Of a stretch of 5,857 nt of DNA, positions 1 to 5,497 are shown one piece after another. The position numbers and the translations under genes were made by a program. Source of the DNA: an uncultured Gammaproteobacteria bacterium (lineage in GTDB: Bacteria; Pseudomonadota; Gammaproteobacteria; GCA-001735895); the NCBI GenBank assembly GCA_937980285.1, contig CALJQI010000416.1:1-5857 (forward strand). The letters run 5' to 3'. The notes below the pieces were generated by a model, which did not search any database, had not been told where the DNA came from, and worked only from the letters and a program-made list of their open reading frames with translations. Numbering within the stretch: the first letter of the stretch is position 1; every line of letters begins with the position of its first letter.

Positions 1-212
1 AGCACGCCTTCGAACACCGTCAGCACTTCGTCGTACTTTATCGTCCAGGGTATGCGTGCGTTGCTCATCCGGCCCCAGCCGGTACCGAGTTCGGTACCGT
101 CGTCGGCGCCGCAGACACCGGCCACCTGCGCCATGTCGCCATATTCGAATCGCGGCGAGAAATCGAGTTCGTCGAAACGCAGCAACCGGGTTGCAGCCTT
201 TTTAATGGTCAT
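1..212 (-). CDS. EutQ-like cupin-domain protein, N-terminal 70 codons (3' end beyond left edge)
   Basis: The minus-strand frame opens at ATG 212-210 and stays open to the window edge. It begins MTIKKAATRLLRFDELDFSP and continues through GWGRMSNARIPWTIKYDEVLTVFEGV. The stretch PWTIKYDEVLTVFEG (about residues 56-70) is the signature I know from small stand-alone cupins annotated 'ethanolamine utilization EutQ-like': a Trp-Thr strand followed by YDE and the hEG turn that opens the cupin barrel. Such proteins are usually about 110-120 residues, so roughly the second half, including most potential metal ligands, is missing here. No clear Shine-Dalgarno precedes the ATG. The gene is divergent from the TetR gene and shares with it a gap of about 70 bp carrying two operator-like repeats, so co-regulation is likely. 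Many such cupins sit beside amine or compatible-solute catabolism genes, but no specific reaction can be assigned. The family call is fairly firm and the function is unknown. Confidence 0.75.
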   Translation of the reverse strand, partial: MTIKKAATRLLRFDELDFSPRFEYGDMAQVAGVCGADDGTELGTGWGRMSNARIPWTIKYDEVLTVFEGV

Positions 213-224
213 TTGAATTACCGA

Positions 225-252
225 TTGCATTCAGCATACAGTTCTGTATATT
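225..252 (+). promoter_or_regulatory. Probable sigma70-type promoter of the TetR-methyltransferase operon
   Basis: TTGCAT (225-230) and TATATT (247-252) are separated by 16 bp. The -10 box matches the consensus at five of six positions, and the -35 box keeps TTG. Initiation would fall near 259, giving a very short leader of about 10-22 nt before the candidate ATGs. Operator-like repeat 1 lies within the spacer and overlaps the -10 box, while repeat 2 covers the presumed start point. This is the layout expected of a repressor-controlled promoter. It is inferred from sequence only. I could not choose a convincing minus-strand promoter for the cupin gene in the same gap. Confidence 0.45.
236..249. 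promoter_or_regulatory. Operator-like inverted repeat 1 (ATACA-N4-TGTAT)
   Basis: ATACAGTTCTGTAT is an inverted repeat with arms ATACAG/CTGTAT around TT. It has the same ATACA-N4-TGTAT layout as the repeat at 258-271, with centres 22 bp apart (about two helical turns). It lies in the divergent cupin/tetR gap and overlaps the -10 region of the regulator promoter. A TetR-family dimer binding site is the natural interpretation, with the adjacent TetR protein as the obvious candidate. The repeat itself is plain in the sequence and the binding is inferred. Confidence 0.6.
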
Positions 253-257
253 CAAAC

Positions 258-271
258 ATACAACCATGTAT
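258..271. promoter_or_regulatory. Operator-like inverted repeat 2 (ATACA-N4-TGTAT)
   Basis: ATACAACCATGTAT repeats the arms of the 236-249 site with a different 4-bp centre. Counting the flanking bases, the arms extend to CATACA/TGTATG (257-272). It overlaps the expected transcription start and the first candidate ATG of the regulator (270). Conserved arms with non-conserved centres, in phase on the helix, point to selection for dimer binding at both sites. Confidence 0.6.
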
Positions 272-281
272 GGTGCAACCT

Positions 282-953
282 ATGCCCGATAACAGCCTGC
301 TCAAGGCGGTCGCCGCGCGCGGCGCCCCCACCCCGGATCGCAAGCAGTTACAACGTTTCGACTGGCTGCAACGCGCGCTCGAGGTTTTTGTCTGCGAGGG
401 TATCGACGCCGTGCGCATCACGCGCCTGGCCGACGACCTCGGCGTCACCCGCGGCAGTTTTTACTGGCATTTCGAAAACCGCGAAGACCTGATCGACGCG
501 CTGGTAAGCTACTGGAAAGACAAGAACACGGCGGCGATTACGCAATCGGTGGCCGCCGCCAGCAGCCTTGCCGACGGCATTTTTCGCTTCTTCGAAACCT
601 GCATCGACGCCGCCTCCTTCGATCCCCGGCTCGACCTCGCGATCCGCGAATGGTCGCGACGCTCGGCGCCGGTTCGCCAACTGGTGGACCGCGAGGACGA
701 CGCGCGCATCGAGGCGCTGAGGCTTTTCTACGCCGGCTACGATTACCCGATGCCGCAGGCGCTGATTCGCGCGCGCGTGCTTTACTACTCGCAGATCGGT
801 TTCTATGCGCTCGAAGTCGAAGAACCGTTGACCACCCGGCTCGGCTACACCGAATCCTATTTCGAATGTTTCACCGGGCGGAAACTCGATTCGCGACTGG
901 CTGAAAAATTTCGCCGGCATATTCTCGACACTTACGGAGATTCGTTATCGTGA
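282..953 (+). CDS. TetR-family transcriptional regulator
   Basis: This is a one-component repressor of 223 residues if started at ATG 282. The DNA-binding domain occupies roughly residues 25-74: a first helix RFDWLQRALEVF, then the helix-turn-helix from VRITRLADDLGVTRGSFYWHF, ending with the typical ENREDLIDAL. VTRGSFYWHF at residues 55-64 is the classic TetR recognition-helix signature. The remaining helical C-terminal domain should bind a ligand and form the dimer, and its ligand is unknown. For the start, a weak GGTG lies at 272-275, 6 nt before ATG 282. ATG 270 is also possible but lies inside repeat 2 and has no ribosome site. A TTG at 213 would place the whole promoter inside the gene and is unlikely. 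The stop overlaps the GTG of the methyltransferase gene (GTGA), so the two are translated as one operon. Autoregulation through the upstream repeats is inferred. Confidence 0.88.
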   Translation: MPDNSLLKAVAARGAPTPDRKQLQRFDWLQRALEVFVCEGIDAVRITRLADDLGVTRGSFYWHFENREDLIDALVSYWKDKNTAAITQSVAAASSLADGIFRFFETCIDAASFDPRLDLAIREWSRRSAPVRQLVDREDDARIEALRLFYAGYDYPMPQALIRARVLYYSQIGFYALEVEEPLTTRLGYTESYFECFTGRKLDSRLAEKFRRHILDTYGDSLS

Positions 954-2479
954 GCAGACGATCAAGACGCGGTCGACACCATGGCGTCGCCGATACCTCG
1001 CACAAGCGCGTGGTCAACTACAGCAAACTAACCAACCCCCTGCTGCGCCAGCCCGCATTCAGCGAGGACCGGCTCGAAGCCATTCATCGCACCGCGCTGC
1101 GCGTGATCGAGGAACTCGGCATCAAGGTGCTCAACGCCGAGGCGCGCGACTATTTCAAACAGGGCGGCGCAAGCGTCGACGAAGACACGCAGCTGGTCAG
1201 GATCGATCCGTCACTGATTGCGTCAGCGCTCGAATCGGCACCCTCGGAATTCGTCCTCTACGGTTCGGAAGCGGCGGCCGATGTCACCCTCGGCGGCGAC
1301 AACGTTGCCTTTACCTGCGTCGGCGGCGCGCCGCATATTTCCGACCTCGACCACGGCAAGCGCCCGGGCACGCTGGAAGACACGCGCAACATCATCAAGC
1401 TGAGCGAACACTTCGACGTGCTGCACCTGCAGTCGCCCAACGTCGAATCGCAGGACGTCGAGGTCCACCTGCGCCATTACCAGGTCACCGAGGCCCAGCT
1501 AACCCTGAGCCGCAAGCCCTTTTTCATTTTTTCCCGCGGCAGTGCGCAGGTCGAGGACGCGTTTGCGATGACGCGCATCGCGCGCGGCCTGAGCCAGGCG
1601 GAATTCGAGGCCAAGCCCTGGTGCTACACGGTGATCAACACCAACTCGCCGCGCCAGCTCGACATCCCCATGTGCCAGGGCATCATCGACTTCGCCCGTG
1701 GCGGACAGGTTTCGGTCATTACGCCGTTTACGCTGGCCGGCGCGATGGCGCCGGTGACCATGCCCGGCGCGCTGGTGCTGCAGCACGCGGAGGCGATGGC
1801 GGGCATCCTGCTGTCGCAAATCGTGCGCCCCGGCGCGCCGGTGGTTTACGGCTCGTTTACCTCCAATGTCGACATGAAATCGGGTTCGCCCGCCTTCGGA
1901 ACCCCGGAGTTCGTGCAGGCGGCGTTCGGCGCCGGGCAGCTGGCGCGTCATATTGGCCTGCCCTGGCGCGGATCGGCGGCGACCGCGTCGAACGCGCCCG
2001 ACGAGCAGTCGGTCTACGAGTTCCTGATGTCGGCCTGGGGCAGCATCCTCGGCGGCGTCAACCTGATGGTGCACGCCGCCGGCTGGCTCGAGGGCGGCCT
2101 TACCGGGTCGATGGAAAAATTCATTCTCGACGTCGAAATGCTGCAAACCTTTGCCGAGATTTTCGACCCGCTGGACAGCAGCGACGCCGAGCTCGCCTAC
2201 GAGGCCATCGCCAGCGTCGAACCCGGCTCGCATTTCTTCGGCTGCGAGCACACCATGGCGCGCTACCAGACGGCGTTTTACGAGCCGCTGGTTTCCGACT
2301 GGAGTAATTTCGGGCAGTGGACGGAAAATGGCAGCAAGACCGCTACCCAGAGGGCGAACGGCATCTGGAAACAGATTCTGCGCGATTTCGAGGCGCCGCC
2401 GATGGATCCAGCGAGGCTGGAGGAATTGCAGGCCTTTATCGAGCGCCGCAGCGCCGAGGGCGGCGCGCCGGTCGACTAA
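950..2479 (+). CDS. Trimethylamine methyltransferase family protein (MttB-like, non-pyrrolysine)
   Basis: This 509-residue protein has the full length expected of the MttB/COG5598 family. The family transfers a methyl group from a methylated amine to a corrinoid protein: trimethylamine in pyrrolysine-containing MttB, and glycine betaine in the characterised non-Pyl member MtgB. Recognisable parts in order are an Arg-rich start, AFSEDRLEAIHRTALRVIEE (36-55), GGAPHISDLDHGKRPGTLED (125-144), a central barrel region with VITPFTLAGAMAPVTMPGAL (256-275), HAAGWLEGGLTGSMEKFILD (375-394) and a conserved tail with ATQRANGIWKQIL (465-477). There is no in-frame TAG anywhere, so pyrrolysine is not used. 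The only suitable start is GTG 950, preceded by GGAG at 936-939 with a 10-nt gap, and it overlaps the regulator stop. No corrinoid protein or reductive activase gene is visible in the window, so the methyl acceptor and the true substrate remain open. The family call is firm and the substrate is not. Confidence 0.9.
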   Translation: MSRRSRRGRHHGVADTSHKRVVNYSKLTNPLLRQPAFSEDRLEAIHRTALRVIEELGIKVLNAEARDYFKQGGASVDEDTQLVRIDPSLIASALESAPSEFVLYGSEAAADVTLGGDNVAFTCVGGAPHISDLDHGKRPGTLEDTRNIIKLSEHFDVLHLQSPNVESQDVEVHLRHYQVTEAQLTLSRKPFFIFSRGSAQVEDAFAMTRIARGLSQAEFEAKPWCYTVINTNSPRQLDIPMCQGIIDFARGGQVSVITPFTLAGAMAPVTMPGALVLQHAEAMAGILLSQIVRPGAPVVYGSFTSNVDMKSGSPAFGTPEFVQAAFGAGQLARHIGLPWRGSAATASNAPDEQSVYEFLMSAWGSILGGVNLMVHAAGWLEGGLTGSMEKFILDVEMLQTFAEIFDPLDSSDAELAYEAIASVEPGSHFFGCEHTMARYQTAFYEPLVSDWSNFGQWTENGSKTATQRANGIWKQILRDFEAPPMDPARLEELQAFIERRSAEGGAPVD

Positions 2480-4020
2480 AGCGTTTTCGAACTGGCCTGC
2501 AAGCCGCCGATTTCGAGATGCGGCCCTGAACCGCGGCCGACGATATGCTCGGGCCCGGGCTCGGTAACCACCGCAATCGCCCGCTGCGGCATCAGCTTGA
2601 AGAAAGCCGTGCTGGCGAGCTCCAGGTCTTGCTTGTGATCCTGCGGATCGCTGCGCGCCCAGTATTCGATCTCCAGCAGTAACGGCTCGCCCTCGCGGTA
2701 GGCGCGAGCGGCAAACTGGTCGAGATCCTCGACCGTGGCGATCGGATGAAACTCGCCCTGGTAGGCGACGCCGGTCACGGTCTTGACGTCGAGCAGGTAA
2801 GGGATGACATAGGGCCCGTTGATCAGAACCGATTTCTGCGAACTCGAAATCCGGGCGCGGTGAGCGGGCCCCATACTATGCACCTTGGTGATCACCGGTT
2901 TCTTGAAGCGCCCGCGATCGCCGTCGGCCGAATCCCACATTTCGACGGTCATGCCGAGGAATCCTTCATAGCTGTCCGGGGACGGCGCCGCGTCACCCTG
3001 CCAGCCCTCGCCGAGCACGATCTCCACCTTGTGCCGCTCGCCGCCGCGAATCAGGTCCAGCGCCAGCGTTTCGCCGACGCCGTACTGGCCGACCAGGCGC
3101 ACCGCCTGCTCGGTACTGGTGATCGAGGTATCGTTGATACGGTAGATTACGTCATGCGCTTCCAGCTTTTCCCGGCTCGGTCCTTCGTCGGGGGTTTTGG
3201 TCACCACCAGCGCGCCGCCGCCGCCCGGAACCTCGAGCACCTCGGCTTCGTCGGGGGTCAGCGTACTGACGATGCCGGAAAATCCGGCGTCGCCCCAGCT
3301 CGGCGGCCCGAGACGCAAATCGGCAACCGTCTGCATCACCAGGTTGATCGGCACCGCGAAGCCGATGCCGACGTTGGTACCGGGACGGGTCGAGTCGATC
3401 GCGGTGTTGATGCCGATGACGTGGCCGCTGCGGTCGAAAAGCGCGCCGCCCGAGTTGCCCGGATTGATGGCGGCGTCGGTCTGCAGGTAAGGCGTGGTGC
3501 CGTCGCGAAAGCGCTCGGTGTGCGAAATAATCCCGCGGCTGATGGAATCGGGATTGCGCCCGAGCGGATTGCCGACGGCGAAGGTTTCATCGCCGGCCTG
3601 CACCCGGCTGGAGTCGCCGAGTATCGCCTGCGGCACCTGGTCACAGTTTTCGAGCTCGAGAATGGCGACGTCGTGTCGAGGGGTTGCATTGACGACCCGG
3701 GCGGCAATGCCGGCGGTGCGATTCCAGCCACGAGGAAAAACCTCGATCAACGCCGCATCTTCGATAACGTGGTGGTTGGTCCAGACTTCGCAATTACGCG
3801 ACGACACCAGGAACCCGGATCCGTTGTTGACTTCCCACACCGAGTCGCCGAATTTATCGACGGTCACGTGGGACATGGTGCGAATGGAAACCGAGACGTC
3901 GAGCATGGCTTCGGTGTCGATGCGGTTGTGGCGTTCCAGCGCGTAAATTCCAAGCGGTACCAGGCTGACAAACAGGCCTAACACGGCCATTCGCCAAAGT
4001 ATCGTACTCTTCCTGTTCAT
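2476..4020 (-). CDS. HtrA/Deg-like (S1C) trypsin-type serine protease with PDZ domain, membrane-anchored
   Basis: This is a 514-residue envelope protease. A hydrophobic segment at about residues 8-28 after MNRKSTILWR looks like an uncleaved signal anchor that places the enzyme in the periplasm. The trypsin-like domain spans about 40-235. The triad is visible: His84 in TNHHVIED, Asp117 in RHDVAILEL and Ser190 in INPGNSGGALFD. FAVGNPLG and GFAVPINL are further S1C hallmarks. Cys77 and Cys126 could form a disulfide. A PDZ domain follows at about 248-337, with GALV (269-272) as its peptide-binding loop. Residues 352-455 resemble a second, divergent PDZ with extra sequence, and the last 60 or so residues match nothing I recognise. 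The ATG has a strong GAGGTG (4025-4030) four bases upstream. The stop overlaps the convergent methyltransferase stop. It is not a clear DegP, DegQ or DegS orthologue, so no symbol is given. Its role in envelope protein quality control or signalling is inferred. Confidence 0.9.
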   Translation of the reverse strand: MNRKSTILWRMAVLGLFVSLVPLGIYALERHNRIDTEAMLDVSVSIRTMSHVTVDKFGDSVWEVNNGSGFLVSSRNCEVWTNHHVIEDAALIEVFPRGWNRTAGIAARVVNATPRHDVAILELENCDQVPQAILGDSSRVQAGDETFAVGNPLGRNPDSISRGIISHTERFRDGTTPYLQTDAAINPGNSGGALFDRSGHVIGINTAIDSTRPGTNVGIGFAVPINLVMQTVADLRLGPPSWGDAGFSGIVSTLTPDEAEVLEVPGGGGALVVTKTPDEGPSREKLEAHDVIYRINDTSITSTEQAVRLVGQYGVGETLALDLIRGGERHKVEIVLGEGWQGDAAPSPDSYEGFLGMTVEMWDSADGDRGRFKKPVITKVHSMGPAHRARISSSQKSVLINGPYVIPYLLDVKTVTGVAYQGEFHPIATVEDLDQFAARAYREGEPLLLEIEYWARSDPQDHKQDLELASTAFFKLMPQRAIAVVTEPGPEHIVGRGSGPHLEIGGLQASSKTL

Positions 4021-4142
4021 GCGTCACCTCGTTAAAGTTCGGGTGATGCCTCCACGGTTACGTTTTTTTGCTTGTCAGTAAATTCGGAGCAATATTCGCG
4101 CCAATCGTTCGCAACCTGTTTTCCACGCTGTCGTATTTATAC

Positions 4143-4171
4143 CTAATAGTACGAAAATTCATTTATTTCAA
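4143..4171 (-). promoter_or_regulatory. Possible promoter of the protease gene
   Basis: Reading the minus strand, TTGAAA (4171-4166) is followed after 17 bp by TATTAG (4148-4143). It lies in an AT-rich patch about 120 bp upstream of the protease ATG. A TATAAA hexamer immediately downstream on the same strand is an alternative -10 without a good -35. This rests only on consensus matching in AT-rich DNA. The rest of the gap (4031-4317) shows no other gene I would defend. Confidence 0.3.
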
Positions 4172-4231
4172 TAAGTTATATCGATTTTGTGAACTGGCGC
4201 CGGATTTCGGGCAAGAGGCGCGGTCGACGGC

Positions 4232-4257
4232 AAAAAACCGCCGCTTGCCGCAAAGCG
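4232..4257 (-). terminator. Weak candidate terminator downstream of the ribbon-helix-helix gene
   Basis: On the minus strand CGCTT, a 6-nt loop TGCGGC and AAGCG form a 5-bp stem, followed by GCGG and six T residues. It lies about 60 nt past the stop of the small ribbon-helix-helix gene, where a terminator would be expected. The stem is short and is separated from the T-run by four bases, so this is a tentative call. Confidence 0.25.
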
Positions 4258-4317
4258 TCAAATTTCGACGCGATTTCAGCATCGGAAACAATAGCGGATC
4301 GTCCGCAATCAGCGGAT

Positions 4318-4476
4318 TTACTTTTTGGAAGCGGGTGCGCGCGAATTCTTAATTTCGTTCTGTATCAGGCGCAAGATCCAGTTGGAAAGACTTCTGCCAT
4401 CGGCGGCGGCAAGCTTTTTCGCTTTCTTTTTCAGGTCAGCCTCGACCCGGATGTTGATGATTTTTTCTTTGGCCAT
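4318..4476 (-). CDS. Small ribbon-helix-helix (Arc/CopG-type) protein, 52 aa
   Basis: The minus strand from ATG 4476-4474 to TAA 4320-4318 encodes 52 residues. They begin MAKEKIINIRVEADLKKKAK and later contain GRSLSNWILRLIQNEI. The pattern is the classic ribbon-helix-helix fold: a short basic beta strand (INIRVEADL, about 7-15) whose alternating residues contact the DNA major groove, helix A (KKKAKKLAAADG, about 16-27), then helix B starting with SLSNWILRLIQNEI (about 29-42). The basic tail SRAPASKK ends the chain. Such proteins act as dimeric repressors or as antitoxins. No toxin-like ORF adjoins it: the protease lies about 300 bp downstream, and the propeller gene lies 151 bp upstream on the same strand. 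An in-frame TAG lies about 70 bp upstream with no other usual start codon between, which supports this ATG, but no good Shine-Dalgarno is present. The gene is richer in A and T than its neighbours. A palindrome at 4583-4594 upstream could be its own operator (inference). Confidence 0.72.
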   Translation of the reverse strand: MAKEKIINIRVEADLKKKAKKLAAADGRSLSNWILRLIQNEIKNSRAPASKK

Positions 4477-4582
4477 GCCACAACGCTTATCAATGTAAAT
4501 CCCGACTGCCGGCAGCCAGGCGATATCGTGAACGGTTTCCTATTCTACCTGCCGCAACCGGGACAGGATACGGTTCATTACA

Positions 4583-4594
4583 TTGTATATACAA
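4583..4594. promoter_or_regulatory. Perfect 12-bp palindrome TTGTATATACAA, possible operator
   Basis: TTGTATATACAA is a perfect palindrome in the 151-bp gap between the propeller gene and the small ribbon-helix-helix gene, about 107 bp before the latter's ATG. On the minus strand TACAAT or TATACA within it could serve as a -10 box, although no good -35 is apparent. Short palindromes over a -10 are common operators for ribbon-helix-helix repressors, so autoregulation is a reasonable guess. It is not the same as the ATACA-N4-TGTAT sites at 236-271, because the half-sites occur in the opposite order. No terminator for the propeller gene is evident in this gap. Confidence 0.4.
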
Positions 4595-4627
4595 ACTGAT
4601 CCCCAGGTCTCGACTTCCTGCCCGGGC

Positions 4628-5491
4628 TTATTCGACAACGAATCGATACTTGACCACCCTGTCGTTGCCGGAGTCGGATAGCCATAGCTCGCTACCCCGT
4701 ACTTCGACGCCCTCGGGCGTGGTGAAGCGATTAGCGCCCCGCCCCGCCTTGCCATCGCCGAGCACGTGAAGCAACTCGCCGTCGGCGTCGATGAACTTGA
4801 CCGCATGACTGTACTTGTCGGCGGCAATCAGGATTCCTTCGGCACTCAGGTCAAGGTAACGCACACCATTGAAATCATACTTTTCCTGCGCCAGTTCGCG
4901 CTTGATTTCGAGTTCGGGCGACAGCAGCAGCAGGCGGCTATTGCCGGCATCCGCGAGCCAGATATCGCCGTTGCGCGCCAGTTCGAGATCGTGCGGCGAC
5001 GACAGGCCGCCCAGTTCGCCGACAATTTCCCCTTCCCGGTAAGCCACCACATTGCCCGACCAGGCGCCGGCCACGTAAATGATCCCGTTGGGATGGGCCA
5101 GCACGCCTTCCGGCCCGCGAATGCGCTCGCCGAGTTCGCCCACCAGTCGCGCCCGCGTGCCCTCCATCTCGTAGATGGTGACCCGGTTATTGTGCGTATC
5201 GGCGACATAGGCACGGCCACGCGCATCGAAATCGATATCGTGGGTGCCGCCCTGGTGGTCGGCGCCGAATTCATCCACCAGCGCCAGCGATTCAGGATCC
5301 AGGATGGCGACACGGTCGTTATCGACATCGGCGACAAACAGGTACTTGCCGTCCGGCGAAAGCTTGAGGTCGTGCGGGTTACCGAGTTCGGCGCGGCTCG
5401 CTGAGACAAAGCTTAACTTGAGGTCCGCCGCCTGCCCGCTCGCGGACAGCAGCGCGAGCAGCAACAGCAGCGACAGGCGCGAGATCGTCAT
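4628..5491 (-). CDS. Exported NHL-repeat six-bladed beta-propeller protein
   Basis: This 287-residue protein opens with a typical Sec signal peptide: MTISR, a Leu-rich core (LSLLLLLALLS), then SGQA-AD as the probable cleavage site near residue 21-22. The mature part consists of six NHL-type repeats at about residues 36-66, 80-108, 124-152, 164-191, 207-235 and 256-283. Their consensus is PxD/G-h followed by G.hYVAD..NxRV, for example FVADVDNDRVAILD, AYVADTHNNRVTIYE and WLADAGNSRLLLLS. Six repeats fit one closed six-bladed propeller. NHL propellers mostly bind ligands or proteins, and some are lyases. I see no extra catalytic or membrane domain, so no activity is assigned. The start lies only 6 bp after the stop of the racemase-family gene on the same strand. 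It has no clear ribosome site of its own, which suggests translation coupled to that gene. The periplasmic location and operon are well supported and the function is unknown. Confidence 0.85.
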   Translation of the reverse strand: MTISRLSLLLLLALLSASGQAADLKLSFVSASRAELGNPHDLKLSPDGKYLFVADVDNDRVAILDPESLALVDEFGADHQGGTHDIDFDARGRAYVADTHNNRVTIYEMEGTRARLVGELGERIRGPEGVLAHPNGIIYVAGAWSGNVVAYREGEIVGELGGLSSPHDLELARNGDIWLADAGNSRLLLLSPELEIKRELAQEKYDFNGVRYLDLSAEGILIAADKYSHAVKFIDADGELLHVLGDGKAGRGANRFTTPEGVEVRGSELWLSDSGNDRVVKYRFVVE

Positions 5492-5497
5492 GCGCGG

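Noticed and set aside
213..269. Extension of the TetR gene to a TTG at 213
   Set aside because: It would put the promoter and both operator repeats inside the coding region. The extra residues do not resemble TetR N-termini and there is no ribosome site.
1499..2251. 250-codon open frame antisense to the methyltransferase
   Set aside because: It is a codon-bias shadow. The sense frame matches the MttB family along its whole length.
2746..3981. 411-codon open frame on the plus strand, antisense to the protease
   Set aside because: It is a mirror frame of a GC-rich gene whose sense frame has an intact catalytic triad, PDZ domain and strong ribosome site. The antisense product is rich in Arg, His, Val and Gly, with no recognisable domain.
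4294..4306. GCGGA-TCG-TCCGC hairpin after the small gene
   Set aside because: The stem is short and there is no T-run next to it. A slightly better terminator candidate lies at 4232-4257.
4068..4352. 94-codon plus-strand frame in the AT-rich gap
   Set aside because: It has no ribosome site, no recognisable fold and a changing composition, and it runs antisense into the ribbon-helix-helix gene, which has a much clearer family signature.
4506..4515. CTGCCGGCAG palindrome as a terminator of the propeller gene
   Set aside because: It has no loop and no following T-run on either strand.
4540..4578. 12-codon minus-strand ORF (MNRILSRLRQVE) before the small regulator, as a possible leader peptide
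   Set aside because: It has no ribosome site and no regulatory codon run, and no attenuator hairpin follows it.
4583..4594. Third copy of the TetR operator
   Set aside because: It contains TGTAT and ATACA but in reversed order and without the 4-bp centre, so it is a different site.
4189..4599. 136-codon plus-strand frame covering the small gene
   Set aside because: It is antisense to the ribbon-helix-helix frame and no domain is recognisable. The minus-strand reading explains the sequence better.
4620..4627. GCCCGGGC palindrome just after the propeller stop
   Set aside because: It is an 8-bp GC palindrome without a loop, which is expected by chance in DNA of this composition.
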